A stretch of 64,000 bases of DNA from the NCBI GenBank assembly GCA_023213395.1, contig CM041465.1:75089741-75153740 (forward strand). The letters are read 5' to 3'. Below are positions 23,661 to 32,864 of the stretch, one piece after another. Origin of the DNA: Cycas panzhihuaensis. Its lineage: Eukaryota; Cycadophyta. Positions within the stretch are counted from its first letter, which is position 1. Every line of letters begins with the position of its first letter. The notes below the pieces were generated by a model. The model made no database searches, was not told the origin of the DNA, and saw nothing but the letters and a program-made list of their open reading frames with translations. The position numbers were made by a program, and so were the translations under genes.

Positions 23661-24930
23661 TCAGGCTTGCTTTTTAAGAAGTGTTTTTTAATTTTAAACT
23701 TTATTTTTTCAAAATTTTATTTTTCATAGAGTTATTGGCACTTTTGTGGCCATAACTTCTCGTTGGCTTATCAGTTTCAGACGAAACCTACGCCAATAGA
23801 TCAGAAATTTTTCGTACACTAATTTTGACTGGTCATAAGACCAATTTGGTGCCAATTTGACCTTGTTTCGACCATTTTAACATTAGACTTTCAAAATTTC
23901 AGCAATTTTCGCATTTTTAACAAAATCGGTTTTAGAACTGGCTGTCATTTATTTCTGGTAAACTGTTTTGTGCCCAAATTTTCTCTATAGCGATCTACGT
24001 TATATAGACTTTAATACCCACTTTTTACTTCAATTTTTTGAGTTCATCTTCACTAATATTTTAATCGCTGAAATAAGGAATTTAGTTGGTTTTTGCCTAT
24101 TTTTTGACATTCTACATAAAAATACCTGTTACATTTTTCACTATAACTTTCTCATTTTTTTATCATATTTCAATTCTGTCAGCTTCGTTGGGAAGCTGAC
24201 TCATTTCTCCCCATTTTGACATATTTTTCTATATATTTTGACACATTTTTCTTATATTTCAAATTAGTCAAAGTTGAGGTATCTCATTGCCCTAAATCTG
24301 CTGTTTTGTTACACCTTTTAATATATTTTTCAAAAATTTCAATTGAAAGAACATTGATTACTTCATAAATAATATTTGATCCTTTGTTCAACTTTTTCTA
24401 AAGGTTGATTAGTAATTTTATGTAATTTTTGCCTACCCTGCTCCTGTTTAGCCCCATAAGGAGGTTTATACATTTGCATTATTCAAATTGTGATTTATTG
24501 GTACCTATTTTCAAAACTGTTTATTTCATTGGATTCACACCTCATCAATCTACATATTGGTAAAATTTTAAGCTATTTTGACATTATTCAATATAGTTTT
24601 CAAGCTGTTAAATTTGAGCATATACGTGCATCCTAATAAGCTTATCTTCTTTCAAAATTTTCAAGAAAATTCTAGTTCATATTTCATTGTTTACTCAAGG
24701 TTTCTGCTTGATCTTTCTACAAGCATTTTAAGTTATTTTGAACCGGAAATTATTCATAAGGCAATATATTTTTTCTCAAAGAAAAGCTATTTTTATACAA
24801 AAATGATTTTTTTACATTGAAGATTTATATTACTCATTTGAGAAATTGGCATCTTTTAAAAACTATTTATTCTTAAAAGTTTATTTCAAGTCTTGCATAA
24901 GTAAAAAGGATTTTTTAAGTTTACTTTCAA
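23661..24930 (+). other. G leader, AT-rich, no gene recognised
   Basis: T-rich sequence with repeated CATTTTxxACATATTTTTC-like blocks (about 24185-24330). Open frames at 23968-24219 and 24578-24820 are Phe/Leu-rich by composition. No PBS was found before the gag-like gene. Confidence 0.45.
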
Positions 24931-25773
24931 ATGCATCATTATTTTCTTATTGATCACATTGTTTTCAAAATGGCACAATTCCCCATTTTCGATGGCCATA
25001 ACTTTTCACTCTGGTATGACACCATGCACACTTACTTTATTGAACATGATCTTTTAAAGTATTTACAACATGAATATGACCTTAGCATTAAAGAAAACTT
25101 TAGAAAAGATAATGAAGTTTTAGGTTTATTATTTTGCACTATGACTGATGATGTCTTTTCACTTGTTTCCGAATTAACAACATCTAAGCCTGTTTGGGAT
25201 TTATTGATTTCCATTTATGGGGGAGATATCCCCACTGTATTTGATGAAACTTTTGATGAGTATGTGAGACAGGTAACAGAACAAATAGATCATGACGACA
25301 ACAACCATAAGGATTCAAATCAAATGGAGGACCACCTTGTTGCACAAGGATTTGATCCTCCATTTGAGGGGGAGCATGAAAATGAATCTTATGACATAAC
25401 GAAGAATGAACCTGATGATATGATAATTATTCAAAGCATAAAGAGTACAAAAGTTCAAGTTCAAAGCCTTCCTAATGTTCCAATTGACAAAGTCCAAATT
25501 ACAGCTATTCATCTACATTTGCATCAAGTTTCATCTACCTATAGTCTTCCTACATCATTCTATGATAAAGAGATATATGTGATTATAAGGGTGAGAAGAG
25601 TTGATAAAGATCAAGATCAGCATTTCAAAGTTTTTTTCAAGTACCAATTCCACAAATTCAAGGAAAAGATACAAGTGTTCGTGCTGACATTAAGGGGGAG
25701 AATGTTGGGTGTAATGTCATCACTCAACTCCCTCTTACCTACCAGGATTGTGCACCTCAATTTAGACATGTGA
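24931..25773 (+). CDS. Gag-like protein of element G (copia type), open frame
   Basis: The longest open frame of the window, 280 codons. The likely functional start is Met-14 (24970), MAQFPIFDGHNFSLWYDTM, the canonical opening of a Ty1/copia gag (F-D-G-x-N-(Y/F)-x-x-W). It continues with FIEHDLLKYLQHEYDLS, a CTMTDDVFSLVSELTTSKPV block and VWDLL, all typical of the gag N-terminal domain. The rest, from residue 100, is acidic and then unfamiliar; no zinc knuckle is seen, so an internal deletion in the parent is likely. The frame runs through the PPT (LRGRM at 25691-25705) into the LTR, so the last 25 residues or so are read-through. Particle assembly is the expected role. No pol follows. Confidence 0.7.
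   Translation: MHHYFLIDHIVFKMAQFPIFDGHNFSLWYDTMHTYFIEHDLLKYLQHEYDLSIKENFRKDNEVLGLLFCTMTDDVFSLVSELTTSKPVWDLLISIYGGDIPTVFDETFDEYVRQVTEQIDHDDNNHKDSNQMEDHLVAQGFDPPFEGEHENESYDITKNEPDDMIIIQSIKSTKVQVQSLPNVPIDKVQITAIHLHLHQVSSTYSLPTSFYDKEIYVIIRVRRVDKDQDQHFKVFFKYQFHKFKEKIQVFVLTLRGRMLGVMSSLNSLLPTRIVHLNLDM
25691..25702 (+). promoter_or_regulatory. G polypurine tract
   Basis: TAAGGGGGAGAA directly before the LTR; primes plus-strand DNA synthesis. Confidence 0.9.
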
Positions 25774-25890
25774 TGCTCAACATGTCAAGGTAAGTTAAGG
25801 TAAGTTGAGTTAGTTCCATTTGAGTTAAGTTGTATTATTTTATTATTAATTTGAATTTAGGGGTTGAGGAGTTTCCCTCCTCTCCCAAAC

Positions 25891-25897
25891 TATAAAT
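25891..25897 (+). promoter_or_regulatory. Possible TATA box of G LTR
   Basis: TATAAAT within CCAAACTATAAATGTTAAGG, after a CT-rich stretch and about 30 bp before a plausible start region. Inferred only. Confidence 0.45.
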
Positions 25898-26047
25898 GTT
25901 AAGGGGTGTACAACCCTGGTGTCTTTAGACACCGCTTACTTTTGAGGAGATTTGTAATGCTCATTCTACTACAATGGATTGAACAACAAGGCTTTCATGT
26001 GTTTATGATATTGTAATGGTGATACATTGATGTATTTGATGCAATAC

Positions 26048-26178
26048 TGGTATAGAGCTTAGTTTGGCTCATAGTTTGCAAGCATATTTTCCTTCATTTG
26101 GTATCAGAGCTTAGTTTGGCTCTATTATTGTTCCATCATTTGGTATCAGAGCACTTTGGCTCCATACTTTTTCCATCA
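26048..26178 (+). repeat. Three tandem PBS-plus-LTR-end units
   Basis: Units start at 26048 (TGGTATAGAGCTTAGTTTGG), 26099 (TGGTATCAGAGCTTAGTTTG) and 26141 (TGGTATCAGAGCACTTTGG), of 51, 42 and 38 bp. Each ends in a CTTCA or CCATCA that resembles an LTR terminus; the first two are followed by TT and the next PBS, the third by the TSD. Confidence 0.92.
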
Positions 26179-26183
26179 GTTAG

Positions 26184-26900
26184 ATGTAAAAAAAAAAAAT
26201 TCTGTAAAGAGATTTAGATAAGGAGATCTATATAGATCAGGCAGAAGGATTTGTATAAAATGACAAGAAAATAGATTATTTATATACTTAGGAAATCATT
26301 GTATGGCCTGAAATAATTAACCAGGCAATGGTACAGGAAGTTTGGTGCCTTCATATAGAGCCAAAATTTTAAAAGAAGTGAATATGATTATTGTGTTTAC
26401 TTTAAATTCTGAGACAATATCTTATTCATTATCTTGGTATTGTATGTTGATGACATACGGATGACAAGTAAGAGTATGGAAGAAATCAACAAGTTCAAGG
26501 CTTAATTGGATAGGACTTTTGATATGAAGGATCTAAGAGTTACAAAATAGATCTTAGACATAGAGATACATAGAGATAGGAAAAATAGTAAGCTATGGTT
26601 ATCACAATAGAAATATATGGAGAAGGTGCTAACCAGATTTGGTATGACAAATGTGAAACTAGTTAGTATCTTGTTGGCTTCCCATTTCAAGCTTTCTTCG
26701 AGTATGATTCCTAGTAGTGAAGAAGAAAAAGATTATATATCTCATGTACCTTATGTAAGTGTAGTAGGAAGTTTGATATATGCCATGGTATATACAAGAC
26801 CCAAAATTTCACATGTAGTTAGTGTAGTTAGCAGGTTTATAGTAAATCCAGGAAAGGAACATTAGGTAGCAACGAAATTAGTGCTTCGATATTTAAGGGG
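26184..26900 (+). pseudogene. F reverse transcriptase, part 2
   Basis: Resumes with LDVK and the DLDKEIYIDQAEGFV block, then the active site LYVDDIRMTSKS, whose YVDD codons (26443-26454) are intact. Downstream are TFDMKDLRVTK, EKVLTRFGMTN (codon 1 at 26617), KDYISHVPYVSVVGSLIYAM and the YTRPKISHVVSVVSRF block. Multiple TAG stops and frame changes before 26443 make it non-functional. Confidence 0.9.
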
Positions 26901-27455
26901 CACAAGTGACTATTGCATCACCTTTGATGGTACATGTAATTAGGTTTATAGATATGTTAATTTATCCTTTGCGGGAGATTTAGATAAGAGAAGGTCTACT
27001 TCAAGTTATGTGTTTACTCTTGAAAATGGTTTAGTTAGTTGGATGTTAAAATTATAGAGTACAATTGTATTATTCACTATAAAAGTAGAATATATTGCTA
27101 TAACACATGCTTGTAATAAAGCAATATAGTTGCAGGGTCTATCAGTTGAGCTTGGAAGGAAAATGAAAAAGGTAAAGGTATTTTGTAATAGTTAAATTGC
27201 TATTTACTTAGTAAAGAATCTAATTTATTATAGTAAGACAAAGCATATTACTCTTAAGTACTATTTTGTTAGATAGGTTGTGGAAGCAAGTGGAGTGACA
27301 CTTGATAAGGTTAATACAAAATAGAATTATGCTGACATGTTTACAAAACTAGTACTATTGGAGAAGTTTAAATGGTACTTGACTTCTCTTGGTTTGTAGA
27401 AAAAGTGATGAATAGTCTAGAAAGGTATCAAGTAAATTATTGTCAAGGTAGAGAT
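26901..27455 (+). pseudogene. F RNase H and PPT
   Basis: Reads FAGDLDKRRSTSSYVFTLE, then GLVSW, FTIKVEYIAITHACNKAI, SKTKHITLKYYFVR, VVEASGVTLDKVNTK and YADMFTKLVLLEKFKWYL, the complete set of copia RNase H blocks. The catalytic Glu (VEY) remains and several Gln/Trp codons are TAG. The PPT GGTAGAGAT (27448-27455) leads into the 3' LTR. Confidence 0.9.
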
Positions 27456-27577
27456 TATTAGATAATATGACAATATTTTAGAGGTAAAATTTTGACAAGT
27501 TGATATGATAGTTTTCCTCTAAGCTTCTAAGGGGTCTAAAGGGGTAGGAGCCCCTTAGTCAGTGTAAGGGATGCTAG
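27456..27577 (+). repeat. F 3' LTR, piece 1
   Basis: Matches the start of 18985-19661 (TATTAGATAATATGACAA). Ends GCTAG, the left TSD of H. Confidence 0.88.
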
Positions 27578-27875
27578 TGAAAAGAGTAGATCTATCCTTC
27601 ATCTCTATGTACTAAACACAAAGGTAAATATGGGAGTAAGAGAGACTTGAGAGAAAGAAAGTAGCTCTTACAAAATAGGGAGGTAAGAATGAACCTCCTC
27701 CATTGAGCTTTTACTTTTATATTGAGAGAGGGAGCATTAGAGTTAGGTGAAATGAAATTACACATAATGCATATGAAAGTGTATTTCACTTAAGTGATCT
27801 AATTTAAAGTTCACTTAAGACCCTTTTTCGAAATAATCAACTAATATAATGACCTTATGTCATTAACCCCTTTCA
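27578..27875 (-). repeat. H 3' LTR
   Basis: Starts TGAAAAGAGTAGATC and ends CCCCTTTCA on the plus strand; followed by the minus-strand PPT TTAAGGGGGAGAT (27876-27888). Confidence 0.95.
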
Positions 27876-28126
27876 ATCTCCCCCTTAATGGTAGAAGGTC
27901 ATTTCATCCTATTTTATTCTATCCTATGAGGTCTTGTCTTCATTTGAGCCTCTTACAAAGCAAACTACTATGACACTTTTATGGAAAACCCTCATGGGGA
28001 AGAAAACCCACAATTTTTCTAATCTACTAACCTGGCTCAGGCGACTCTTTAAATGTAGCCAGATAGCCAATTAGTACAATGAATTTTGTAGCTAAAATCT
28101 ACTAAGTCTCCACATGCTATTTGGTC

Positions 28127-28300
28127 ATCCCCCATGCCCTTTCAGGTTTTCACAAGTTTCAATTTTCCAAAATGATACAACCCTTATCCTTTTGCACCCA
28201 CATGGGGTTTTCATGAATGGGATAAAGCAGAGACTTACTCTTGTCCTTCCGTGCCCATAAGGGATTTTCACGAATGAGACAGAGTATGATGGTCCTATTA
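28127..28300 (-). repeat. Three ~57-bp imperfect repeats in H 3' region
   Basis: Units begin near 28127, 28187 and 28244, each with a (T/C)C-rich head, then GG(G/A)TTTTCA(C/T)... (GGTTTTCACAAG, GGGTTTTCATGAATG, GGGATTTTCACGAATG). On the minus strand each carries purine-rich sequence, so these may be extra PPT-like sites or simple tandem expansion of the 3' untranslated region. Confidence 0.7.
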
Positions 28301-28339
28301 TCATCTCCTTCAATCAATCAGAGATGGAGGCCCTAAGGC

Positions 28340-28820
28340 CGAGTTACTTTTGAAACTATTCAAACTTCACCCTCTTCAGTGGTTTGATGAAGATATCAGC
28401 CACTTGATTTACTATGGGGTAGTACTCTAGTTCAATTGTGCCATCATGAACTAGTTCTCTAATCCTGTGGACTTTTGTACTTATATGTTTGGTACAATCA
28501 TGAAATATAGGATTTTTAGCCATCTAGATTATAGATTGATTATCTACATGTAAACTAGTAGAACTTGTTTGGGTGGAATTTAATGTATTTAATAATTTTC
28601 TAAGCCATATCACCTCCTTATTTATCTTAGAAGCAGCAATGTACTCAGCTTCGGCAGTTGAGTTTGCAACTATTTTTTGTCATCTGGATCTCCATGATAT
28701 TGGTGCTGTTCCAAGAAATGTTACGTACCCAAACATAGATCTTCATGTGTCTTTATCTCTGGCAAAGTCTGAGTCTGTGTATGCATAAAGTTTAAATTCT
28801 GCATTGGGTTCATACAACAG
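28340..28820 (-). pseudogene. H RNase H
   Basis: Reads FKLYAYTDSDFARDKDT*RS, GYVTFLGTAPISWRSR*QK, VANSTAEAEYIAASKINKEV, IWLRKLL and further DNQS- and TKHI-type blocks. Catalytic D (TDSDFA), E (AEAEY) and D are visible. Only isolated stops (Arg or Gln codons changed) interrupt it. It is the last domain of the H polyprotein. Confidence 0.92.
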
Positions 28821-30274
28821 ACCATATTTGCTAGTCGTCTTTAAGTACCTCAACACTGTGACATACCACAATGATTTTGCTTAGGATTTGTCATGAATCT
28901 TGTAAGAATGATGACAGAGTGTGTAATATCTAGCCTTGTGTTGCTAGTATAGATGAGACTACCTACAAGTTACCTGTAGAATGTTGCATCTGCCTCCCTA
29001 TTGTCACCATCAACTGAGAGTTTAATATTAGGCTCCATAGGTGTATCCACTAGTCGAGCACCTTCCAACTGAAACTTTATCAGAAGATCGTTAATATATT
29101 TTTCTTGGGAGAGAAAGATTTTGCCATCCTTTTAAGTTACTTCAATTCCCAAGTAATATTTCATCAACACGAGGTCAGACAATTCAAAAGTTTTAGCAAG
29201 GTCCTTCTTCAGCTGGCTGATTACCTGTTAACTATTCCCCGTTATAAGCATGTCATCCACAAAGATTAAGAGGTAAGTGACTTTATCATTTTGGCGCTTG
29301 ATGAATAATGTTGTATCAATATCTTGATAGTCACAAACCTCATATCCAAGTTGCCTCATTCTTTTAGATAACTTGGTAAACCAAGCACGAGGGGCTTGCT
29401 TTAGGCCGTACAAGGACTTTTTGAGCCCGCAAAATTTATGCTCCTAACTGTCAATCTCATATCCTTCTGGCTAAGCCATGTAAATTTCTTCTTTAAGGTC
29501 CCCATTGAGAAATGCGGTCTTAACATCGAGTTGGTGGATTTTCCAACCCTGTTGAGCAGCCAAGGCTATAAGAGTTCTAATTATAGGCCACTTGGTTATA
29601 GGAGTAAAGATTTCAGTGTACTAAATGCCTTCCCTTTGCGTGAATCCTTTTACTACCAACCTTACCTTGTGTTTTTCTAGGGTGCCATCTGATCTATACT
29701 TGTTTTTAAATACCCATTTATTTTGAACTACCTTTCTTCCAAGTGGTAGATCAACAAGCTCCCATGTACCGTTCTTAATAAGAGATTGATACTCTTCATT
29801 CATGGCATTTCTCCAAGCTGCATGATTTACAGCTTCTTGGTATGTTAGGGGCTCTTCATTAAGAGCAAGATGTAGTTCTGTTGTTTCAAGGTCAATAGAA
29901 AGTGATTCATGCATCCTTGCTCTATGGGCACTTCTAGTGCTAGTTTTACCTACCTCATCTAGTTGCATGTCCTTGTGTAGCTGGTAGGCTTCACAAAAAC
30001 CTCGAGTTGGGAATGAGGTTTTCATTTCTAAAACCTCTTGATCTTCATTTTGATCCTGAAAAGGATCATGTGAAATATTTGGCACGATAGAAGTTGACGA
30101 TGCTGGAGAAGATAGGCTAGCCACAGATGTTGGAGAAGATGATCCTTTTGCTATAGCTTTGCCTTTGTCAACTTGGATGTTTATAAATGATGGTGCTAGA
30201 TGTATACACATTGGTTTGGAGTCACAGCTTGTATCCTCTAAGGTTCTATTATCAGATTCCAAGATTTTGAGCAA
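28821..30274 (-). pseudogene. H reverse transcriptase with N-terminal linker
   Basis: A Ser/Pro-rich linker (30274-29900) leads into the RT: LTYQEAVNHAAWRNAMNEEY, the NGTWELVDLPLGRKVVQNKW block, VFKNKYRSDGTLEKHKVRLV and KGFTQREGI, open as one frame of 217 codons. After a stop it continues with the QLDVKTAFLNGDLKEEIYM block, SLYGLKQAPRAWFTKLSKRM and the active-site box LLIFVDDMLITGNS at about 29228-29270, with both Asp intact. Then FELSDLVLMKYYLGIEV and DTPMEP. There are a handful of stops. Activity is not expected, but this is the least damaged RT in the window. Confidence 0.93.
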
Positions 30275-31096
30275 TTATTCATCATCTCCCTCCCTAAATT
30301 TTGGAATCTGGACATAAAATTTAGTGGCATCATTAAATCAATATGAAGGCATCTTAGAGTCAAGTCTGAGTAATTGATCTTCAGTCTCTACAAAGATAAC
30401 ATCTCCAGTGATGATGAGTTTGCGTGGTGAAGGTATAAAAACCTTGTATCCCTTTTTGTCCATAGTGGATCTGATAAAGATGCCTTTGATGGCTCTATCT
30501 TGGAGCTTATTTCTATGTTCCTACAGAATATAAGCATAATAAGTAGAGCCAAAAATTTTGAAGTGGGAGATAGAGGGGGTTTGTCCATACCACATTTCAT
30601 GTGGAGAGGGGCCAAGCTTGGAGGGACTAATAGTGTTGATGCAATACATAGCAGTCTAGATAGCCTATGCCCAAAGATAGATAGGGACATTCTTATATAC
30701 TAGCATAGCACGAGCCATATTTATGATGATCCTATTCATGCGCTCGGTAACTCCATTTTGTTGGGCTGTACCCACAATAGTGGTCTGATGTTTAATTCCA
30801 TGTTGACATAGGTATGATTCAGACTTATTAGATGTGTACTCACCACCATTGTCAATCCTAAGTATTTTGATCTTGAATCTAGATTCATTTTCCACGCGGG
30901 ACTTGAAAGCTTGAACTATAGAAAAAACTTCATCTTTCTTTGCAAGAAAAGCAACCCATACTTTCTTGGTAAAATCATCAATGAAAGTAATATAGTACCA
31001 CTTCTATTTGAGAGAAGGGATGGGCATAGGACCACATATATCTAAGTGTACAAGCTGCAAAGGTTGGCTAGATTTCTACTGACTATGAGGAAAGGG
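30275..31096 (-). pseudogene. H integrase core and C-terminal domain
   Basis: Minus-strand blocks: DICGPMPIPS, YYITFIDDFTKKVWVAFL, KILRIDNGGEYTSNKSESYL (second Asp), HQTTIVGTAQQNGVTERMNR with the catalytic Glu, and MARAMLVYKNVPIYLWA. The C-terminal domain shows PHEMWYGQTPSISHFKIFGS, DRAIKGIFIRS and KGYKVFIPSPRKLII. The order D, D, E of the integrase triad is complete. Breaks occur near 30665 and 30300. It catalyses insertion into the target; here it is no longer a single frame. Confidence 0.92.
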
Positions 31097-31717
31097 TTAT
31101 CTTTGAGATTTAGCAATAATACATGCTTCACATTTAAAGGGCTTAGAGGGGAACTTAGGCAAACTAGGAAGAGTGTCTTGTAGTTCTCTTAAATGATCAA
31201 TTTTGATATGGTCCATATGATCATGCCATAAAGCTACTTGGGACAACTTTTGAGGAGTTAGGGTTGTGGTAAAAGCAAATTCATCATCAACATAGTTGGC
31301 TTCAGAGGATGGTGAGCCCATTAGGCAAAAAAGTTTGCCATCAAGAATTCCAGTCATAACCACAGTATTTAAAGGAAGATGAATGACATAGAGAGTTTGA
31401 TTGTTTGCAGTTACACTCAGATCAAATCCACGAGAGACTAGGGTGGACAGGGAGAGCAGATTCTGTTTCAGAGCAAGAATATATAAAACATCAACAAGTG
31501 TAAAATCTGGAAGGCCTGGGAGTTTCAGGCAAACAGTTCCAAGTCCTTCGACTGGCTGAGATGATTTGTCAGCCATGTATACAACACCACAAACTTCAGA
31601 GTCAAAATCTTGAAAGAATTGGCGATGACAAGTCATGTGTTGTGTTGCTCCAGTATCCATGATCCACGATGAAGTATTTGAGGTAGCACTATTTACAACT
31701 CCAAGTGGTGAAGACAA
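31097..31717 (-). pseudogene. H protease and integrase zinc domain, open segment
   Basis: An open frame of 206 codons. The aspartic protease active site is SSWIMDTGATQHM (D-T-G intact), followed by the VYMADKSSQPVEGLGTV block and LVDVLYILALKQNLLSLSTL. The zinc domain reads LWHDHMDHI...HLRELQ...CEACIIAKSQR, with H-H-C-C ligands largely present (the second His block has MDH where LGH is usual). It is part of the pol polyprotein; upstream gag is in another frame because of stops. Confidence 0.9.
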
Positions 31718-31798
31718 AAGTGAATAAGCATAGCCACAATGAGCCTCAATATACTTACTGGATCTATCAACAACATTTGATGAAGTGGTCTCAATTAT

Positions 31799-32864
31799 TT
31801 AAAGGTGTGCATGAGCAAATTGCATTCCACCAAAAGCATCTTCAAAAGAAGTATTATCAACATTATGTGCCCCATGCACGATGTTGATAACTTGGTAGTT
31901 TGTTGGTGGCAGTTCTATAATTTTTTGTATAATGTCCTTTTCTATTACACCTTTGGCACACGATTGTTTGATTTCTAGTCCAAGTATTGGGCTAGTTGGA
32001 TTATCTCTGATTACTGGATCTAGGTCTAGGTTGATTATTTTGACCTTGGCCTTGAGACTATTTTTATTGGAATTAAGGAGCCTGTTGACTAAGAGGACGT
32101 TGTCCTTGTTGTCTACCTCTTCCTCTTCCATGGGAATTACCACCTCTATGAGAGTATTGACCTTGATTTTTGGTGTAACAAAGATCTTCTTCCACTTCAA
32201 AAGCAGCATCAACTGGATCTGATGTAGTGGTAAAGTTGGTATCAAAGGTCTTATCGAATTCAATGAAATTATCAGCAAGATCCTCAAAGTTTAGGGTCTT
32301 CAAAGTGCCACTAGATTAAAGACTTCCCAATAGATTTTTATAATCTGGGATATGGAGATATGACTAAATCAAGAAAGCCCATGTAATGCATTGAGTTTTA
32401 AAATCTTTATCAATGGCTTGCTTAATTGGATGAAGGAGATTGATTATCTAGTTGCATATCCTTTTTGTATTTTTAATTTGTTCATCTTCAGCACTAAGTG
32501 AACAAATTCTAAGTCTGATTTAGTGTCAAAGTTCTTCTTAAGAAGTTTAAGAACTTTCCATACTGTATCATGTACAACTTCATCAATGAGATTATGCAGG
32601 GAATAATTAGTGACAAGCAATATTCCTGTACGGATTTTATCATCATCAAGTTCCCATTGGTGTTTAACTATAGCTTCAGTGGGAGCTTGAAGCACCTCCC
32701 ATCAAGGCTTGTGGTAGTCAGAATGCAATAAGTGGTGTAGGTTATAAGTGATCTCTCCATAAACCTTCATACTTTGTAGCATTTCTGACACCAGTGAATC
32801 ACATGTCCCAATTTTCTTTCCCTTTTAGAATGCAGTTCATATTTTGCTTGAACTGTGAAGACAT
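31799..32864 (-). pseudogene. H gag
   Basis: The ATG at 32862-32864 opens MSSQFKQNMNCILKGKENWDM, a copia gag start (G-x-x-N-W). A clean piece (32444-32695) carries LQAPTEAIVKHQWELDDDKI, SLHNLIDEVVHDTVWKVLKL and LKMNKLKI. The C-terminus has GGNSHGRGRGRQQGQRP and, after a frame change, a zinc knuckle ICQRCNRKGHYTKN-type motif (read VCQRCNRKGHYTKNY) whose last Cys is Tyr. Stops are mostly TAG or TAA. The frame at 31799-32287 on the same strand is a shifted reading of this region. Confidence 0.88.

Larger units (their letters stand above)
22404..26178 (+). mobile_element. Element G: young LTR element with mismatched ends
   Basis: Perfect TSD GTTAG (22399-22403 and 26179-26183) in the RT gene of F. 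Left terminus TGTTGGGTGTAATGTC..., right terminus TTTTTCCATCA. The right LTR is 476 bp, with a PPT at 25691-25702. The left end agrees with it for only 26 bp (22404-22429, no mismatch) and then continues as unrelated sequence to the gag-like gene at 24931. The outer ends and TSD show that integrase placed one molecule here; the missing left LTR must have been lost, replaced, or produced by template switching. Base composition and the open gag frame say it is younger than F. Confidence 0.85.
25703..26178 (+). repeat. G 3' LTR
   Basis: 476 bp, TGTTGGG...CCATCA. Possible TATA box TATAAAT at 25891-25897. The last 131 bp are three PBS-led units. Confidence 0.88.

Noticed and set aside
32073-32287. 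Overlapping open frames in the H gag region (31799-32287 minus, 31932-32222 plus)
   Set aside because: The minus-strand 31799-32287 frame is a shifted reading of gag and the plus-strand frame is its antisense; the gag frame itself is annotated.
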